The notes under the pieces are model-generated. The model was not told where the DNA came from, searched no databases, and was given only the letters and a program-made list of their open reading frames with translations. The translations under genes were made by a program, and so were the position numbers. From positions 203,202 through 267,201 of the forward strand of contig CANMPD010000003.1 in the NCBI GenBank assembly GCA_947499635.1: a stretch of DNA of 64,000 nucleotides. Reading direction: 5' to 3'. Position 1 is the stretch's first letter. Each line of letters begins with the position of its first letter. Of this stretch, positions 1-9,519 are shown in pieces. Origin of the DNA: an uncultured Paracoccaceae bacterium. GTDB lineage: Bacteria > Pseudomonadota > Alphaproteobacteria > Rhodobacterales > Rhodobacteraceae.

Positions 1-1590
1 AAGCTGAAGAATATGTCGCCGATGTCCGCTGAGGCAACTGTGGTGCGTAACTATCTCGACTGGATGCTGTCGATCCCTTGGGAGACAAAATCCCGCGTGA
101 AAAAAGATCTGTCACGTGCCCAAGAAATCCTTGATGCGGATCACCATGGCCTTGAAAAAGTAAAAGAGCGTATCGTTGAATACCTCGCAGTTCAAAAACG
201 CTCTTCCAAGCTGAAGGGCCCGATTTTATGCCTCGTTGGCCCTCCCGGTGTTGGTAAAACATCGCTTGGTCAATCCGTGGCAAAAGCAACAGGGCGCGAG
301 TTTATTCGTATTTCATTGGGCGGTGTGCGTGATGAAAGCGAAATCCGTGGGCACCGCCGCACGTATATTGGCTCGATGCCGGGTAAAATTATTCAGGCGC
401 TCAAAAAAGCCAAAACAACCAACCCGCTTATTTTGCTCGATGAAATCGACAAGATGGGGCAAGATTTCCGTGGTGATCCTGCGTCTGCTATGCTTGAGGT
501 TCTGGATCCAGAGCAAAATAGCACGTTTATCGATCACTACCTTGAGGTCGAATATGACCTGTCCAACGTGATGTTCCTGACCACATCCAACAGCTATAAC
601 ATGCCAGGGCCATTGCTGGATCGGATGGAAATTATCCCGCTGTCTGGCTACACCGAAGACGAAAAACACGAAATCGCTAAGCAGCATTTGATCTCTAAAG
701 AGGTCAAGAACCATGGTTTGAAAGCCAAGGAGTTTACGCTAAGCGACGAGGCGTTGACAGCGATCATTCGCACCTACACTCGCGAGGCTGGTGTACGGAA
801 CCTCAAGCGTGAAATCGCTAAAGTGACCCGCAAGGCACTGACATCGATTGTGAAAAAGGAAACAGACAGCGTAACTGTGACGCCGGACAATTTGGATGAT
901 TTCCTAGGTGTACCCAAATATCGCTTTGGTCTGGCCGAAAAAGAAGACCAAGTTGGTGTGGTCACTGGTCTGGCCTATACCTCTGTTGGTGGTGAATTGC
1001 TGTCCATCGAGGCACTGCGCCTTCCCGGTAAGGGGCGGATGAAGACCACAGGTAAGCTGGGCGATGTTATGAAAGAGAGCATCGAGGCTGCGTCAAGCTA
1101 TGTGCGCTCGATCTCGCCACAAATCGGGGTGAAGCCGCCGCGCTTTGATCGCCTTGATATCCACGTGCACGTGCCCGAAGGTGCGACGCCAAAAGATGGT
1201 CCTTCGGCCGGTTTGGCGATGGTGACGTCTATTGTGTCGGTGTTGACGCAAATTCCGGTGCGCAAAGATATCGCGATGACTGGTGAAGTGACGCTGCGCG
1301 GTAATGCATTGGCGATTGGCGGTCTTAAGGAAAAACTTCTGGCTGCGTTGCGCGGTGGGATCACGACGGTTTTCATTCCGAAAGAGAATGAAAAAGATCT
1401 TCCAGACATTCCCGATAATGTAAAAGCAGGGATCGAAATTATCCCGGTGGAGCATGTGTCAGAAGTGCTTGCACAGGCATTGATCCGTCAACCTGAGGCG
1501 GTTGAATGGGATGAGGAAGCAGAAGAGGCCGCCGCCGCTGCAGCAGCTTTGGCGTCACGTCAGGGCGATGCCGCCGCGACAGCCCACTAA
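1..1590 (+). CDS. lon: ATP-dependent Lon protease, 5'-truncated by the window edge
   Basis: Lon is a soluble AAA+ serine protease that degrades misfolded and regulatory proteins. The reading frame is open from base 1, so the true start lies outside; about the first third (substrate-binding N domain) is missing. Visible are the Walker A loop [11 protein letters not shown] near residue 80, Walker B LLDEIDKM near residue 145, the sensor region, and the C-terminal protease domain with the Ser of [11 protein letters not shown] and the Lys of [14 protein letters not shown] forming the Ser-Lys dyad. The tail after residue 500 is acidic and Ala-rich ([13 protein letters not shown]), as in several alphaproteobacterial Lons. 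A hairpin terminator follows, so this is the end of its transcript. Identification is certain; only the N-terminus is unknown. Confidence 0.97.
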   Translation, partial: KLKNMSPMSAEATVVRNYLDWMLSIPWETKSRVKKDLSRAQEILDADHHGLEKVKERIVEYLAVQKRSSKLKGPILCLVGPPGVGKTSLGQSVAKATGREFIRISLGGVRDESEIRGHRRTYIGSMPGKIIQALKKAKTTNPLILLDEIDKMGQDFRGDPASAMLEVLDPEQNSTFIDHYLEVEYDLSNVMFLTTSNSYNMPGPLLDRMEIIPLSGYTEDEKHEIAKQHLISKEVKNHGLKAKEFTLSDEALTAIIRTYTREAGVRNLKREIAKVTRKALTSIVKKETDSVTVTPDNLDDFLGVPKYRFGLAEKEDQVGVVTGLAYTSVGGELLSIEALRLPGKGRMKTTGKLGDVMKESIEAASSYVRSISPQIGVKPPRFDRLDIHVHVPEGATPKDGPSAGLAMVTSIVSVLTQIPVRKDIAMTGEVTLRGNALAIGGLKEKLLAALRGGITTVFIPKENEKDLPDIPDNVKAGIEIIPVEHVSEVLAQALIRQPEAVEWDEEAEEAAAAAAALASRQGDAAATAH

Positions 1591-1622
1591 GCAACTCATG
1601 CGTTGCAATCAATTTTGAACTC

Positions 1623-1652
1623 AAAGGCATCCTTAGCGGGGTGCCTTTTGCT
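1623..1652 (+). terminator. Intrinsic terminator after lon
   Basis: Arms AAAGGCATCC (1623-1632) and GGGTGCCTTT (1639-1648) pair over 10 positions with one G-T wobble, and the stem runs into TTTT. It lies 33 bases after the lon stop codon. Confidence 0.7.
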
Positions 1653-1751
1653 TTGTGTCATTGTGTCTTGGACATGCGCTTGGTTTGAGCGTTACCTCTT
1701 TACTGTTTGTAGGCGCTGTGGCTTTCTGAGGTAAAACCAGAAAGAGGCAGC

Positions 1752-2381
1752 ATGGATTTTCAAATATGGCTAACATTTGTTGCGACCTCGATCGCTCTTT
1801 TACTGGTGCCGGGGCCAACGGTCTTGCTCGTTTTGAGTTATGCGATCAGTCACGGTAAAAAAGTTGCTCTTGCGACAGTCGCTGGTGTTGCCCTAGGTGA
1901 TTTGATCGCGATGTCTGCGTCTTTGGCCGGTCTTGGCACTTTGATTTTGGCCTCAGCAACATTATTTAGCGTCCTGAAATGGGCAGGTGCAATTTACCTT
2001 GTATACCTTGGGGTGAAACTTTTCCGCAGTGCAGCGACCGCGTCATTAGGAGAGGTATACAGATCTACGGAGATCCACACGTCACGGGTGCTTGGGCATG
2101 CAGTTGCGGTTACAGCACTTAACCCTAAGTCAATCGTCTTTTTCATCGCCTTTGTTCCACAATTCATTGTGGTGGAACATGTGTTGATCCCTCAGTTTTT
2201 GATCCTCATCGCGACTTTTGTCGGTTTGGCTGCGGTGAATGCGCTGATCTACGCACTTTTAGCGGATCGTTTGCGTTCCAAGATTGCACGACCGGCCATC
2301 TTGGCGTGGTTTGCACGTGTGGGCGGGGGCGCATTGGTTGCGATGGGTGTCGCGACAGCAGTGTTTAAACGGGCGCAGTAG
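1752..2381 (+). CDS. LysE/RhtB-family amino-acid exporter
   Basis: A 209-residue inner-membrane protein with about six hydrophobic segments, the usual length for LysE/RhtB carriers that export amino acids or derivatives. The N-terminal signature is clear: a first membrane helix followed by LLLVPGPTVLLVLSYAISHG and the conserved small-residue helix VALGDLIAMSASLAGLG, then ALNPKSIVFFIAFVPQF near residue 120, where the NPK motif is typical. Substrate cannot be told from sequence. The ATG at 1752 is preceded by AAAGAGG. The 3' end overlaps the convergent histidine kinase gene by 17 bases, so the two transcripts collide. Confidence 0.9.
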   Translation: MDFQIWLTFVATSIALLLVPGPTVLLVLSYAISHGKKVALATVAGVALGDLIAMSASLAGLGTLILASATLFSVLKWAGAIYLVYLGVKLFRSAATASLGEVYRSTEIHTSRVLGHAVAVTALNPKSIVFFIAFVPQFIVVEHVLIPQFLILIATFVGLAAVNALIYALLADRLRSKIARPAILAWFARVGGGALVAMGVATAVFKRAQ

Positions 2382-3756
2382 AGGGGGCTGTGTGTGATAT
2401 CGTCGAGATCTGAGGGAAGCGGATCTGCACGTCCAATCCAAGATTCTTGATCTGATCGCTTGCCGCTAAACACAGATCCGCACCATGTGCTTGTACGATG
2501 GCTTCAACCAGCGCTAATCCCAAACCATGCCCAGCCGTGGAGCGGCTTGCCTCAAGCCGGTAAAGTCTGCGGGTGACCAAAGAACGTTGCGCCTCAGGTA
2601 TTCCGGGCCCATTGTCGCGCAGACCTATACAGTTTGGCGCGACCATAAGGTGTAATGTACTGCCTGTCGGTGTGTGACGTAGGGCGTTCTCAACCAAGTT
2701 CACGATGGCCTGCGTCAACAAATCCCGGTTGCCATGAACGGGGCAAGGGGCAGTTGGGGGGCTGTAGTGCAGATCGTGACCACTGTCCTCTGCGACGGCT
2801 TGGTAGAGCTCAAAAACTTGTGTTGCAATGTCGCGCAAATCCACCTCTGAGCGCTCCAGCTCCACCTCACCCCCTTCGATACGTGCGATTTGTAACAAAC
2901 CACGGAAAATGGCGACAGATCTATCCGCCTCGTCGCGGGCTGCCTGAACCAATGTTGCGGCTGGGCCATCATCGGGCAGGGTGTCTGATAGTTGTTCAAG
3001 ATGAACCGATAACCGTTGCAAAGGGGTGCGCAAATCGTGGGCAATATCGGTGCTGACTTGGCGCAATGCAGCCAGAGTTTCTTGGTGTCGGGAGGCCATA
3101 TGGTTTAGCCGCTGCGCAATGCGCCCCAGATCGTCGTCGCGCGGCCCGTCGTTTTCAACGCGGGCTTGATACTGACTGTCGGCGAGTTTTCCTAAAGTCG
3201 CCTCAATGGCATCAACACGATGGGCCGCGCGGCGCGCGAGCCATGCGGCGACTGACAGAGATAAACCAGCGGTGGGCAATAAAGTGAGCCATAGCAATTC
3301 GCCAAACGTCCTGCGCAAATCCTCTAACGGGGTGAGCGCCATGGCAACAAGAACAACCCCACCCGAAATTCGGCGGGTTTCTTGCATGTAGCCGCCGGCC
3401 AGTCGTCGCCGGCCACGTGGATGCAAAACCAATTGGCCATGGATTGGACGCGCGCGGGCATTGCCGACTTGCGTGCCATCTTTGCCGAGAAACACAATTG
3501 CTGTTTCTCGCGGGTTCATCGCCTCTGCTTTGGCGGCGACAATGGCGGCCATCGCCCGCGGCGTCGCGCTGACGTCTAATTCATCCAATTGCTGTGTCAT
3601 TTGAGACCGCAAACTAAGCCGCAAATCCTGGCGCATTTTTACATAGCTACCGCCCAAAGCGATCGTATACATTAGGGCAAAGATTGCAGTCAGTACAAAG
3701 GCTTGCCGTAAAGGCGTAGACCGTAACAAGCGGGTTATGCTCAAACGTTTAGCCAT
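2365..3756 (-). CDS. Sensor histidine kinase of an OmpR-type two-component system
   Basis: A 463-residue membrane kinase. TM1 is at about residues 18-36, a periplasmic sensor of about 110 residues follows, and TM2 is at about 152-173, then HAMP. The dimerisation box is STDIAHDLRTPLQRL with phospho-acceptor His240. The ATPase domain shows the N box (LVENALRHT), G1 (RDNGPGIP) and G2 (GHGLGLALV). The start codon overlaps the end of the response regulator by 8 bases, so the two are co-transcribed with the regulator first. The stimulus is unknown; the divergent DegP-type protease suggests envelope stress, as with CpxA or related kinases, but that is inference from neighbourhood. Confidence 0.93.
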   Translation of the reverse strand: MAKRLSITRLLRSTPLRQAFVLTAIFALMYTIALGGSYVKMRQDLRLSLRSQMTQQLDELDVSATPRAMAAIVAAKAEAMNPRETAIVFLGKDGTQVGNARARPIHGQLVLHPRGRRRLAGGYMQETRRISGGVVLVAMALTPLEDLRRTFGELLWLTLLPTAGLSLSVAAWLARRAAHRVDAIEATLGKLADSQYQARVENDGPRDDDLGRIAQRLNHMASRHQETLAALRQVSTDIAHDLRTPLQRLSVHLEQLSDTLPDDGPAATLVQAARDEADRSVAIFRGLLQIARIEGGEVELERSEVDLRDIATQVFELYQAVAEDSGHDLHYSPPTAPCPVHGNRDLLTQAIVNLVENALRHTPTGSTLHLMVAPNCIGLRDNGPGIPEAQRSLVTRRLYRLEASRSTAGHGLGLALVEAIVQAHGADLCLAASDQIKNLGLDVQIRFPQISTISHTAPSTAPV

Positions 3757-4420
3757 CCAGACGATATCCCGCGCCGCGCACTGTTGCGATCAGATGTCGC
3801 TCAAAAGGTTTGTCGAATTTCGCACGCAGTCGGCTCATGTGTGCTTCGACGACATTGGTTTGCGGGTCAAAACTTAATCCCCAAACGGTTTCCAATAGCA
3901 TCGTGCGTGTCAAAACACGTCCTTTGGCCTGAAACAATTGTTCTAACAACGAAAATTCGCGCGGAAGGAGATCAATGTCTTGCCCGCCTCGGGTGACGCG
4001 ACGGCGCAGAAGGTCGATCTCTGCGTCGGCAATACGTAAAACGGTCTCGTGTTCCTGAATTGTCGGACGTCTCGCCAGTGCATCAACCCGTGCAGATAAC
4101 TCGCCAAAGGCAAAAGGTTTGACCAGATAATCATCGCCGCCTGCACGGAGCCCCTGAATACGGTCTTCTAATCCATCCATTGCAGTTAGAAAAATCGCAG
4201 GTGTTTTCACATGCGCCGCGCGCAGGGCTTTGATCAGGGATAGACCATCCAGGCCCGGCAACATCCGATCAACGATCAAGATATCATAGGTGCCACGCAT
4301 CGCATCACTCAAGGCATCCCGCCCGTCTGCGAGATGGTCAACCGCATGTCCTTCTTGGCGCAAACCTTTGCACAAGAAATCCGCTGTTGTCTGATCGTCT
4401 TCAACCACAAGAATTTGCAC
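3749..4420 (-). CDS. OmpR/PhoB-family response regulator
   Basis: Receiver domain (about residues 1-115, phospho-acceptor Asp51 in DILIVDRMLPG, conserved Lys in LVKPFAFGEL) followed by a winged-helix DNA-binding domain (ending VRGAGYRLDG). The longer reading frame could begin at 4516, but homologues begin MQILVVEDD; the GTG at 4420 gives exactly this and has AAAGGT six bases upstream, so I place the start there (223 residues). It precedes its kinase and is divergent from the HtrA-type protease. AGGTTAC-type repeats sit in the intervening region and are the natural candidate binding sites for this regulator. Confidence 0.93.
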   Translation of the reverse strand: MQILVVEDDQTTADFLCKGLRQEGHAVDHLADGRDALSDAMRGTYDILIVDRMLPGLDGLSLIKALRAAHVKTPAIFLTAMDGLEDRIQGLRAGGDDYLVKPFAFGELSARVDALARRPTIQEHETVLRIADAEIDLLRRRVTRGGQDIDLLPREFSLLEQLFQAKGRVLTRTMLLETVWGLSFDPQTNVVEAHMSRLRAKFDKPFERHLIATVRGAGYRLDG

Positions 4421-4423
4421 AGT

Positions 4424-4546
4424 GTAACCTTTGTCTGTGAGGTTGCGTTGTTCCAGTCTACCCCTATCGGGTTCGGACCTTTTACCGCAAGGCTCGGTTA
4501 GGTTACAAATTTGCAATCTTATATGGGTTGGTCCTGTAACCTCACC
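4424..4546. promoter_or_regulatory. Repeated AGGTTAC sites between response regulator and degP
   Basis: GGTTAGGTTAC at 4496-4506 faces GTAACCTCACC at 4536-4546, an inverted repeat matching at 10 of 11 positions with a 29-base spacer. A further GTAACCT lies at 4424-4430, close to the regulator start, and a degraded GTGAGGTTGC at 4437-4446. The first arm itself holds a direct repeat GGTTA-GGTTA, the kind of tandem half-site OmpR-family proteins use. Function as an operator for both divergent genes is inferred, not shown. Confidence 0.5.
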
Positions 4547-4648
4547 AATCCAATCTTAGTCTCAACGATGGGTACGGCGAATAATGATCGCCACCGATCG
4601 GATCTAGGCCCTCATGGGTCAGTTCTTGTATCGCATAAGGAGACGAAC

Positions 4649-5815
4649 ATGCGTACTTCAAACTCTCTCTTGGGTAAGACGGCTCTTGCTCTTTCGCTGG
4701 CAGCAGCTGTGACAGCAGGTGCGATCACCACAACGATGTCTCCGGCTGTCGCGGCCGTACCTGCGGGTGGATATATTGACCTCGTTCAACAGGTCAGCCC
4801 CGCAGTGGTGTCCATTGAAGTCGAAATGAACCGCGATGGAAAACGCGAGAAAATGGGCCGAAAGGGCGCATCGCCCTTTGACGATTATGCCCGCCGCTTT
4901 GGTCAAGGGGACGCGGTCCCAGACCGTTTCCACGGCGAACGGAAACCTCAAAATAAGGATCGTAACGAACGGCATGAACATGCGCGCGGCGCCGGTAGCG
5001 GGTTTATCGTTGACTCAGACGGTATCATTGTCACCAACGCACATGTGGTAAGGCGTGCGGATAAAGTCACGGTTACCCTGAAAGATGGCCGTAAACTTGA
5101 TGCCGAAGTTCTGGGGCGCGACGATGCGACAGATTTGGCTGTCTTAAAAGTGGACGCAACAGGTTTACCTAGTCTTGAGTTCGGAGACTCTGACGCACTT
5201 TTGGTCGGCGCGCTTGTTGTGGCCGTGGGGAACCCGTTTGGCCTAGGTCAAACCGTGACCAGCGGGATCGTCTCAGCCTTGGGACGGGATATTAAGTCTG
5301 GTCCGTTTGACAGCTTTATTCAGACAGATGCAGCCATCAACCGTGGCAATTCTGGCGGGCCGTTATTGAACGAAGAGGGGCAAGTTGTTGGGATCAACAC
5401 CGCGATTTTCTCTCCTACGGGTGGATCTGTAGGGCTTGGTTTCGCAGTGCCAAGTGATATTGCTCAAGACGTGGTTGCAGATCTTCAAAAGGACGGCAAA
5501 GTTGACCGTGGGTTTTTAGGAGTCGCCATTAAACCGCTAAGCAATGATGTTATTACGGCCTTGGGATTGGATGAAGATGCAGATGGCGTGATGATTGTTG
5601 AGGTCAGCGCGGGCTCGGCAGCCGAGAAAGCAGGTCTTCAAAGAGGTGACATTGTCCTTGGTGTGGATGGAGCCACGGTCAACTCTCCGCGCGAGCTGAC
5701 CCGCAGTATTGCGACAATGCAGCCAGGGAATGAGACGACACTGAACATTCTTCGGGCGGGTGATAAGTTGGACTTTACGGTTGAACTCGGGAACCGTGCG
5801 GATCGCAAAACTTAA
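4649..5815 (+). CDS. DegP/HtrA-family periplasmic serine protease with a single PDZ domain
   Basis: A 388-residue secreted protease. The start is the ATG at 4649 with AAGGAG six bases upstream; it opens a typical signal peptide (RTSNSLLGKTALALSLAAAV, cleavage near Ala36). The trypsin-like triad is His132 (VTNAHVV), Asp162 (DATDLAVLKVD) and Ser235 (RGNSGGPLL). Only one PDZ domain follows (about residues 280-380); DegP and DegQ normally have two, DegS one. A long highly charged stretch at residues 60-113, rich in Lys, Arg, Glu and His, sits where DegP carries its LA loop. It degrades or refolds damaged envelope proteins and is probably controlled by the divergent two-component system. Confidence 0.93.
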   Translation: MRTSNSLLGKTALALSLAAAVTAGAITTTMSPAVAAVPAGGYIDLVQQVSPAVVSIEVEMNRDGKREKMGRKGASPFDDYARRFGQGDAVPDRFHGERKPQNKDRNERHEHARGAGSGFIVDSDGIIVTNAHVVRRADKVTVTLKDGRKLDAEVLGRDDATDLAVLKVDATGLPSLEFGDSDALLVGALVVAVGNPFGLGQTVTSGIVSALGRDIKSGPFDSFIQTDAAINRGNSGGPLLNEEGQVVGINTAIFSPTGGSVGLGFAVPSDIAQDVVADLQKDGKVDRGFLGVAIKPLSNDVITALGLDEDADGVMIVEVSAGSAAEKAGLQRGDIVLGVDGATVNSPRELTRSIATMQPGNETTLNILRAGDKLDFTVELGNRADRKT

Positions 5816-5833
5816 AGCCATTATCCATATGAT

Positions 5834-5857
5834 GTCGGGGCGAAAGCCCCGACGTTT
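5834..5857 (+). terminator. GNRA-loop hairpin after the HtrA-type protease
   Basis: GTCGGGGC (5834-5841), loop GAAA, GCCCCGAC (5846-5853), then GTTTAGA. The stem is perfect but the T-run is short. It separates the protease gene from the convergent nitrate locus. Confidence 0.6.
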
Positions 5858-5947
5858 AGAGCAATGAACCCCATCTCAATGAATGCCGTCTCTATGTGCG
5901 CGAGGGCGCGTGCAACGGATGAAAATGTCTGACCTGCTTTGGTTGAT

Positions 5948-6841
5948 CTACAGCGCAGCACCTACAAAATCGTACTGCTTGGCCTGCATTTTTATCTCTT
6001 TTGGCCATGTTAGTATAAGAATGGCACAGCCGTTAATATTTGCCTCTTGCAAACACTCGGGCAGGTCTCGCAATGCGCAACTGAGGTGCTGTTCGCTGGG
6101 CTTAGCCACATCTGCGGCAATTTGAATTTGAACCCCATTCGGAACTCCGCGCATAATAAGACCGTCGCGAATACGCGTGGCTTGGCGAACGGACATATAA
6201 AAGACAGTCGTTGTCCCTGGACGGGCATGTAGGGCGCTTTCGGGCAGTGGATCGCCTTCGCGGCACGTGCCTGTGGTCAAAATGAGCGTATCTGCCACGC
6301 CGCGCTCTGTCAGTGAAACCTGCCGGTGCGCTGCTGCGGCACAGGCTGCGGTGACACCGGGGACGATCTCGACCTCAATCCCTGCAGCGCGCGCTGCGAT
6401 CAACTCTTCGGTGACACGTCCAAAAATACTCGGGTCGCCCGATTTGAGTCTCACGACCCGCTGACCTTTGCGGGCCTCTTCAATGATTTTGGCGTCAATG
6501 CGATCTTGGGGCCAAGCGTGGGCGCCGACCTCTTTGCCGACATAGATTTTATGCGCGTTCCGAGAGGATAATGCCACGACTTCCGGTTCTACCAGCCGAT
6601 CATACAAGACCACGTCGGCGGCTGCGATCATGCGCATTGCACGCAGTGTCAACAAATCCGCTGCGCCGGGGCCAACGCCAACCAATGCGATATGTGCCTG
6701 TTTGCCTCCGATTTGACCCGTATCAGGCATGGCTCTACGCGCGGCTTCTCTGCGCTGAACATGTGACAGAGATGCGCCAAGACGGCGGCTTATACGTTCA
6801 AGCACTCCCCAAGCGGGCAGAGAGGGAAGGGGGCGGATCAT
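5948..6841 (-). CDS. cobA: Uroporphyrinogen-III C-methyltransferase (CobA/SUMT), sirohaem branch
   Basis: Transfers two methyl groups from S-adenosylmethionine to uroporphyrinogen III, giving precorrin-2, the precursor of sirohaem needed by nitrite reductase. The SUMT motifs are complete: VGVGPGAADLLTLRA, VVLYDRLV, the SAM-binding LKSGDPSIFGR, and PGVTAACAAAA. The ATG at 6841 overlaps the nasA stop (ATGA), giving 297 residues with a 37-residue N-terminal extension; an inner ATG at 6730 (MPDTGQIGG) would match the family length better. It is the last gene of the nitrate assimilation cluster, which explains its role: cofactor supply for NirB. It is a single-domain enzyme, so the dehydrogenase/chelatase steps (CysG-type) must be encoded elsewhere. 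Confidence 0.93.
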   Translation of the reverse strand: MIRPLPSLPAWGVLERISRRLGASLSHVQRREAARRAMPDTGQIGGKQAHIALVGVGPGAADLLTLRAMRMIAAADVVLYDRLVEPEVVALSSRNAHKIYVGKEVGAHAWPQDRIDAKIIEEARKGQRVVRLKSGDPSIFGRVTEELIAARAAGIEVEIVPGVTAACAAAAHRQVSLTERGVADTLILTTGTCREGDPLPESALHARPGTTTVFYMSVRQATRIRDGLIMRGVPNGVQIQIAADVAKPSEQHLSCALRDLPECLQEANINGCAILILTWPKEIKMQAKQYDFVGAAL

Positions 6842-9519
6842 TCGGCGGCGTCCTTCAGTTGAATTTTGGCCAATAGATCACCGATTTCGGGACGGCAAGA
6901 TCCGCAATTTGTTCCTGCCTGTAGGGCTTCGCCAATGGCCTCAACAGTCATCAAGCCTTGGGTCTCAACCGCGTTAAGAATGGTATTCACCCCAACCGAG
7001 AAACAGGAACACAGGATGGGGCCAGGGTCAGGTCGATCCTGTGGCGCGCGGCCAGATAACACCGTGTCCTGTGCCTGATCACCGGGGAGGGTTGCCAGAT
7101 AATCTCGCATCACCGCAACCGGCTCGCGCGCGACAAACAGCGCGGCCAAGAGCACTCCGTTGTCATACAGTGCAATTCGGGCGCTGCCACGTCCCTTATC
7201 TTCAAGGCGCTGAACACAAGCATCAGGTAGATCGAACAGCCTGCGAGCTTCGGCTTCCCAGTCTTGGGGGGATTGCGAACTTGCGAGCTCTAACCGCCAG
7301 CCCCGCTGGGTGCGGGCCCGCGCCCAGTAATCCGCTTGAGGATGGACAGCATTACAGCTGATGGCAAACCCATACCATTGTGCTTCAAACCGCTGTGCTG
7401 CGACGACGCTGGCTTTGCTTTCAGGTTGGCCTGAAACGGGATCGACGACCGGTGCCACGAGAGTATCCACACAGGCAGAGGGGGCGGTTTCACCTGTCCA
7501 ATGGATTGGTGTGAACATATCCCCGGGGCGTACGTCGCAGGTGATGCGGGCCCGTAAAATCGACTGTCCTTGTGGGCTGCGTAGGCGTACCAAATCTGCC
7601 GCTTGTATCCCTAATTCCTTGGCGTCTTGCGGATGGATATCAACAAAAGGCTCTGCCAAATGGCTCGACAGACGTGGGGACAGGCCAGTGCGGGTCATTG
7701 TATGCCACTGGTCGCGTAGTCGGCCCGTGTTCAGATAATACGGATATTTTCTGGCTTGTTTCGCTGCAGGGGCGCGGTGACGGAGAGGGAGCATTTTAGC
7801 TTTGCCATTGATGTGATAAAACTGTCCGTCGGCAAAGAAGCGTCCGTTGGATGTCTGAGGTGGGTTTGTTTGGGGATGTGGCCAGCGCAAGGGGGCGATA
7901 CCGTCGTACTGTGCATCGGAAAGAGTTTTGAGGCCGCTTATGTCAAAGTCACGCCCAAAATCTTTGGCGATGCCTGACAGAGCGGCATATTCGCGAAAAA
8001 TCTCCGCTTCGGTGCTGTAGTTAAAACCATCTTTCCAGCCCATACGGCAGGCAACATCTGCCAGAATAACCCAATCAGGTCGAGCCTGACCAGGCACTGG
8101 CAAAAAGGCACGCTGGCGGCTGATTGTGCGATCCGAATTTGTCACGGTACCAGATTTCTCGCCCCAGCCGGTTGCCGGTAAGACAACATCAGCCAGACGT
8201 GCGGTATCTGTTTGTGCAGTGATGTCGCTGACTACCGTGAAATCGCATCGTTTGATTGCTTCACGCACGCGATCTGCATCTGGCATCGATACGGCGGGGT
8301 TTGTGTGAATGATCCAAAGAGCTTTGATTTTTCCTTGGTAAACGGCCTCAAACATATCAACGGCCTTGAGACCTTGGTGTTGCGCCATTGTAGGGGCAGC
8401 CCAATGGGCCTGTACGGCATCGCGGTGATCGGCGTTCTCTATATCCAAATGACAAGCCAGCATATTCGCCAAACCGCCAACTTCGCGTCCGCCCATGGCA
8501 TTGGGTTGTCCGGTGACCGAGAATGGTCCAGAGCCCGGTAAACCAATCCGGCCGGTGGCCAGATGGCAATTTAAGATGGCATTGACCTTGTCCGCGCCAG
8601 CAGAGGATTGGTTTACGCCTTGGCTATAAATCGTCACCACACGTTCGGTGCCAATCCACATATCGCAGAACTGCCTTATCAGGTCGTCATCGAGTCCCGT
8701 GGGCGCAAGCGTATCCGCACGTGCGGCCTCCAAAGCGGCCTCTAATCCTTCGACATGGGGCAGAAAATCCTGGTTCAGCATGCCACGGGCATCGATCTCG
8801 CTTAGCAGGTGATTGAACAGCGCCACATCTGATCCAATCGCCAGCGGCAAATGTAGATCAGCAGACTCGACGCTGGCCGTGCGGCGCGGGTCGATCACGA
8901 TGATCTTGGTGCCACGGGTTTGACGCGCCGCCAGCAAGCGTTGATGTAATACAGGATGGCACCAAGCAAGGTTCGATCCTACCAAGACCACCAGATCTGC
9001 GGCCTCGATATCCTCATAGGTGCCGGGTACCGTATCGGTCCCAAAGGCGCGTTTGTGACCCGCCACAGACGAGGCCATACAAAGGCGCGAATTCGTGTCG
9101 ATATTTGCGCTGCCAATATAGCCTTTCATCAACTTGTTGGCGACATAGTAGTCCTCGGTCAGCAGCTGTCCCGAGACATAAAAGGCCACGCTATCAGGCC
9201 CGTGTTCCGCAATGGTTTTGGAGAATTTCTCAGCAACCAAATCCAGCGCACCGTCCCAGTTAACGGTCTGACCGTTGACCTGCGGCGCGAGCAGACGCTC
9301 TGACAGGCCAACGGTTTCACCCAAAGCGGATCCTTTTGAACACAATCGTCCAAAATTTGCCGGGTGCTCTGGGTCGCCTTTGATTGTGACAGATCCATCC
9401 TGTTGAGGTTGCGCTAGAATGCCACAGCCCACTCCACAATAGGCGCAGGTGGTGCGAGTCCAGCTGGTCAGATCATCGCTTTCACGACCAATTGCATTGC
9501 GGATCACGGTGGTGTTCAT
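6838..9519 (-). CDS. nasA: Assimilatory nitrate reductase catalytic subunit
   Basis: Cytoplasmic molybdenum enzyme reducing nitrate to nitrite. The N-terminus carries the [4Fe-4S] ligands Cys25, Cys28, Cys32 and Cys60 (CAYCGVGCG and RLC), followed by the Mo-bisMGD oxidoreductase domain and the molydopterin dinucleotide-binding domain (KYPYYLNTGRLRDQWHTMTR). The last 50 or so residues form a BFD-like [2Fe-2S] domain (CSCFSVGVN and TNCGSCRPEIGDL), which many NasA proteins use to receive electrons. At 893 residues it is the normal length. The start overlaps the nirD stop and its stop overlaps the cobA start, both as ATGA, so the three are translationally coupled. No separate NasC-type flavoprotein is seen nearby. 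Confidence 0.97.
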   Translation of the reverse strand: MNTTVIRNAIGRESDDLTSWTRTTCAYCGVGCGILAQPQQDGSVTIKGDPEHPANFGRLCSKGSALGETVGLSERLLAPQVNGQTVNWDGALDLVAEKFSKTIAEHGPDSVAFYVSGQLLTEDYYVANKLMKGYIGSANIDTNSRLCMASSVAGHKRAFGTDTVPGTYEDIEAADLVVLVGSNLAWCHPVLHQRLLAARQTRGTKIIVIDPRRTASVESADLHLPLAIGSDVALFNHLLSEIDARGMLNQDFLPHVEGLEAALEAARADTLAPTGLDDDLIRQFCDMWIGTERVVTIYSQGVNQSSAGADKVNAILNCHLATGRIGLPGSGPFSVTGQPNAMGGREVGGLANMLACHLDIENADHRDAVQAHWAAPTMAQHQGLKAVDMFEAVYQGKIKALWIIHTNPAVSMPDADRVREAIKRCDFTVVSDITAQTDTARLADVVLPATGWGEKSGTVTNSDRTISRQRAFLPVPGQARPDWVILADVACRMGWKDGFNYSTEAEIFREYAALSGIAKDFGRDFDISGLKTLSDAQYDGIAPLRWPHPQTNPPQTSNGRFFADGQFYHINGKAKMLPLRHRAPAAKQARKYPYYLNTGRLRDQWHTMTRTGLSPRLSSHLAEPFVDIHPQDAKELGIQAADLVRLRSPQGQSILRARITCDVRPGDMFTPIHWTGETAPSACVDTLVAPVVDPVSGQPESKASVVAAQRFEAQWYGFAISCNAVHPQADYWARARTQRGWRLELASSQSPQDWEAEARRLFDLPDACVQRLEDKGRGSARIALYDNGVLLAALFVAREPVAVMRDYLATLPGDQAQDTVLSGRAPQDRPDPGPILCSCFSVGVNTILNAVETQGLMTVEAIGEALQAGTNCGSCRPEIGDLLAKIQLKDAAE

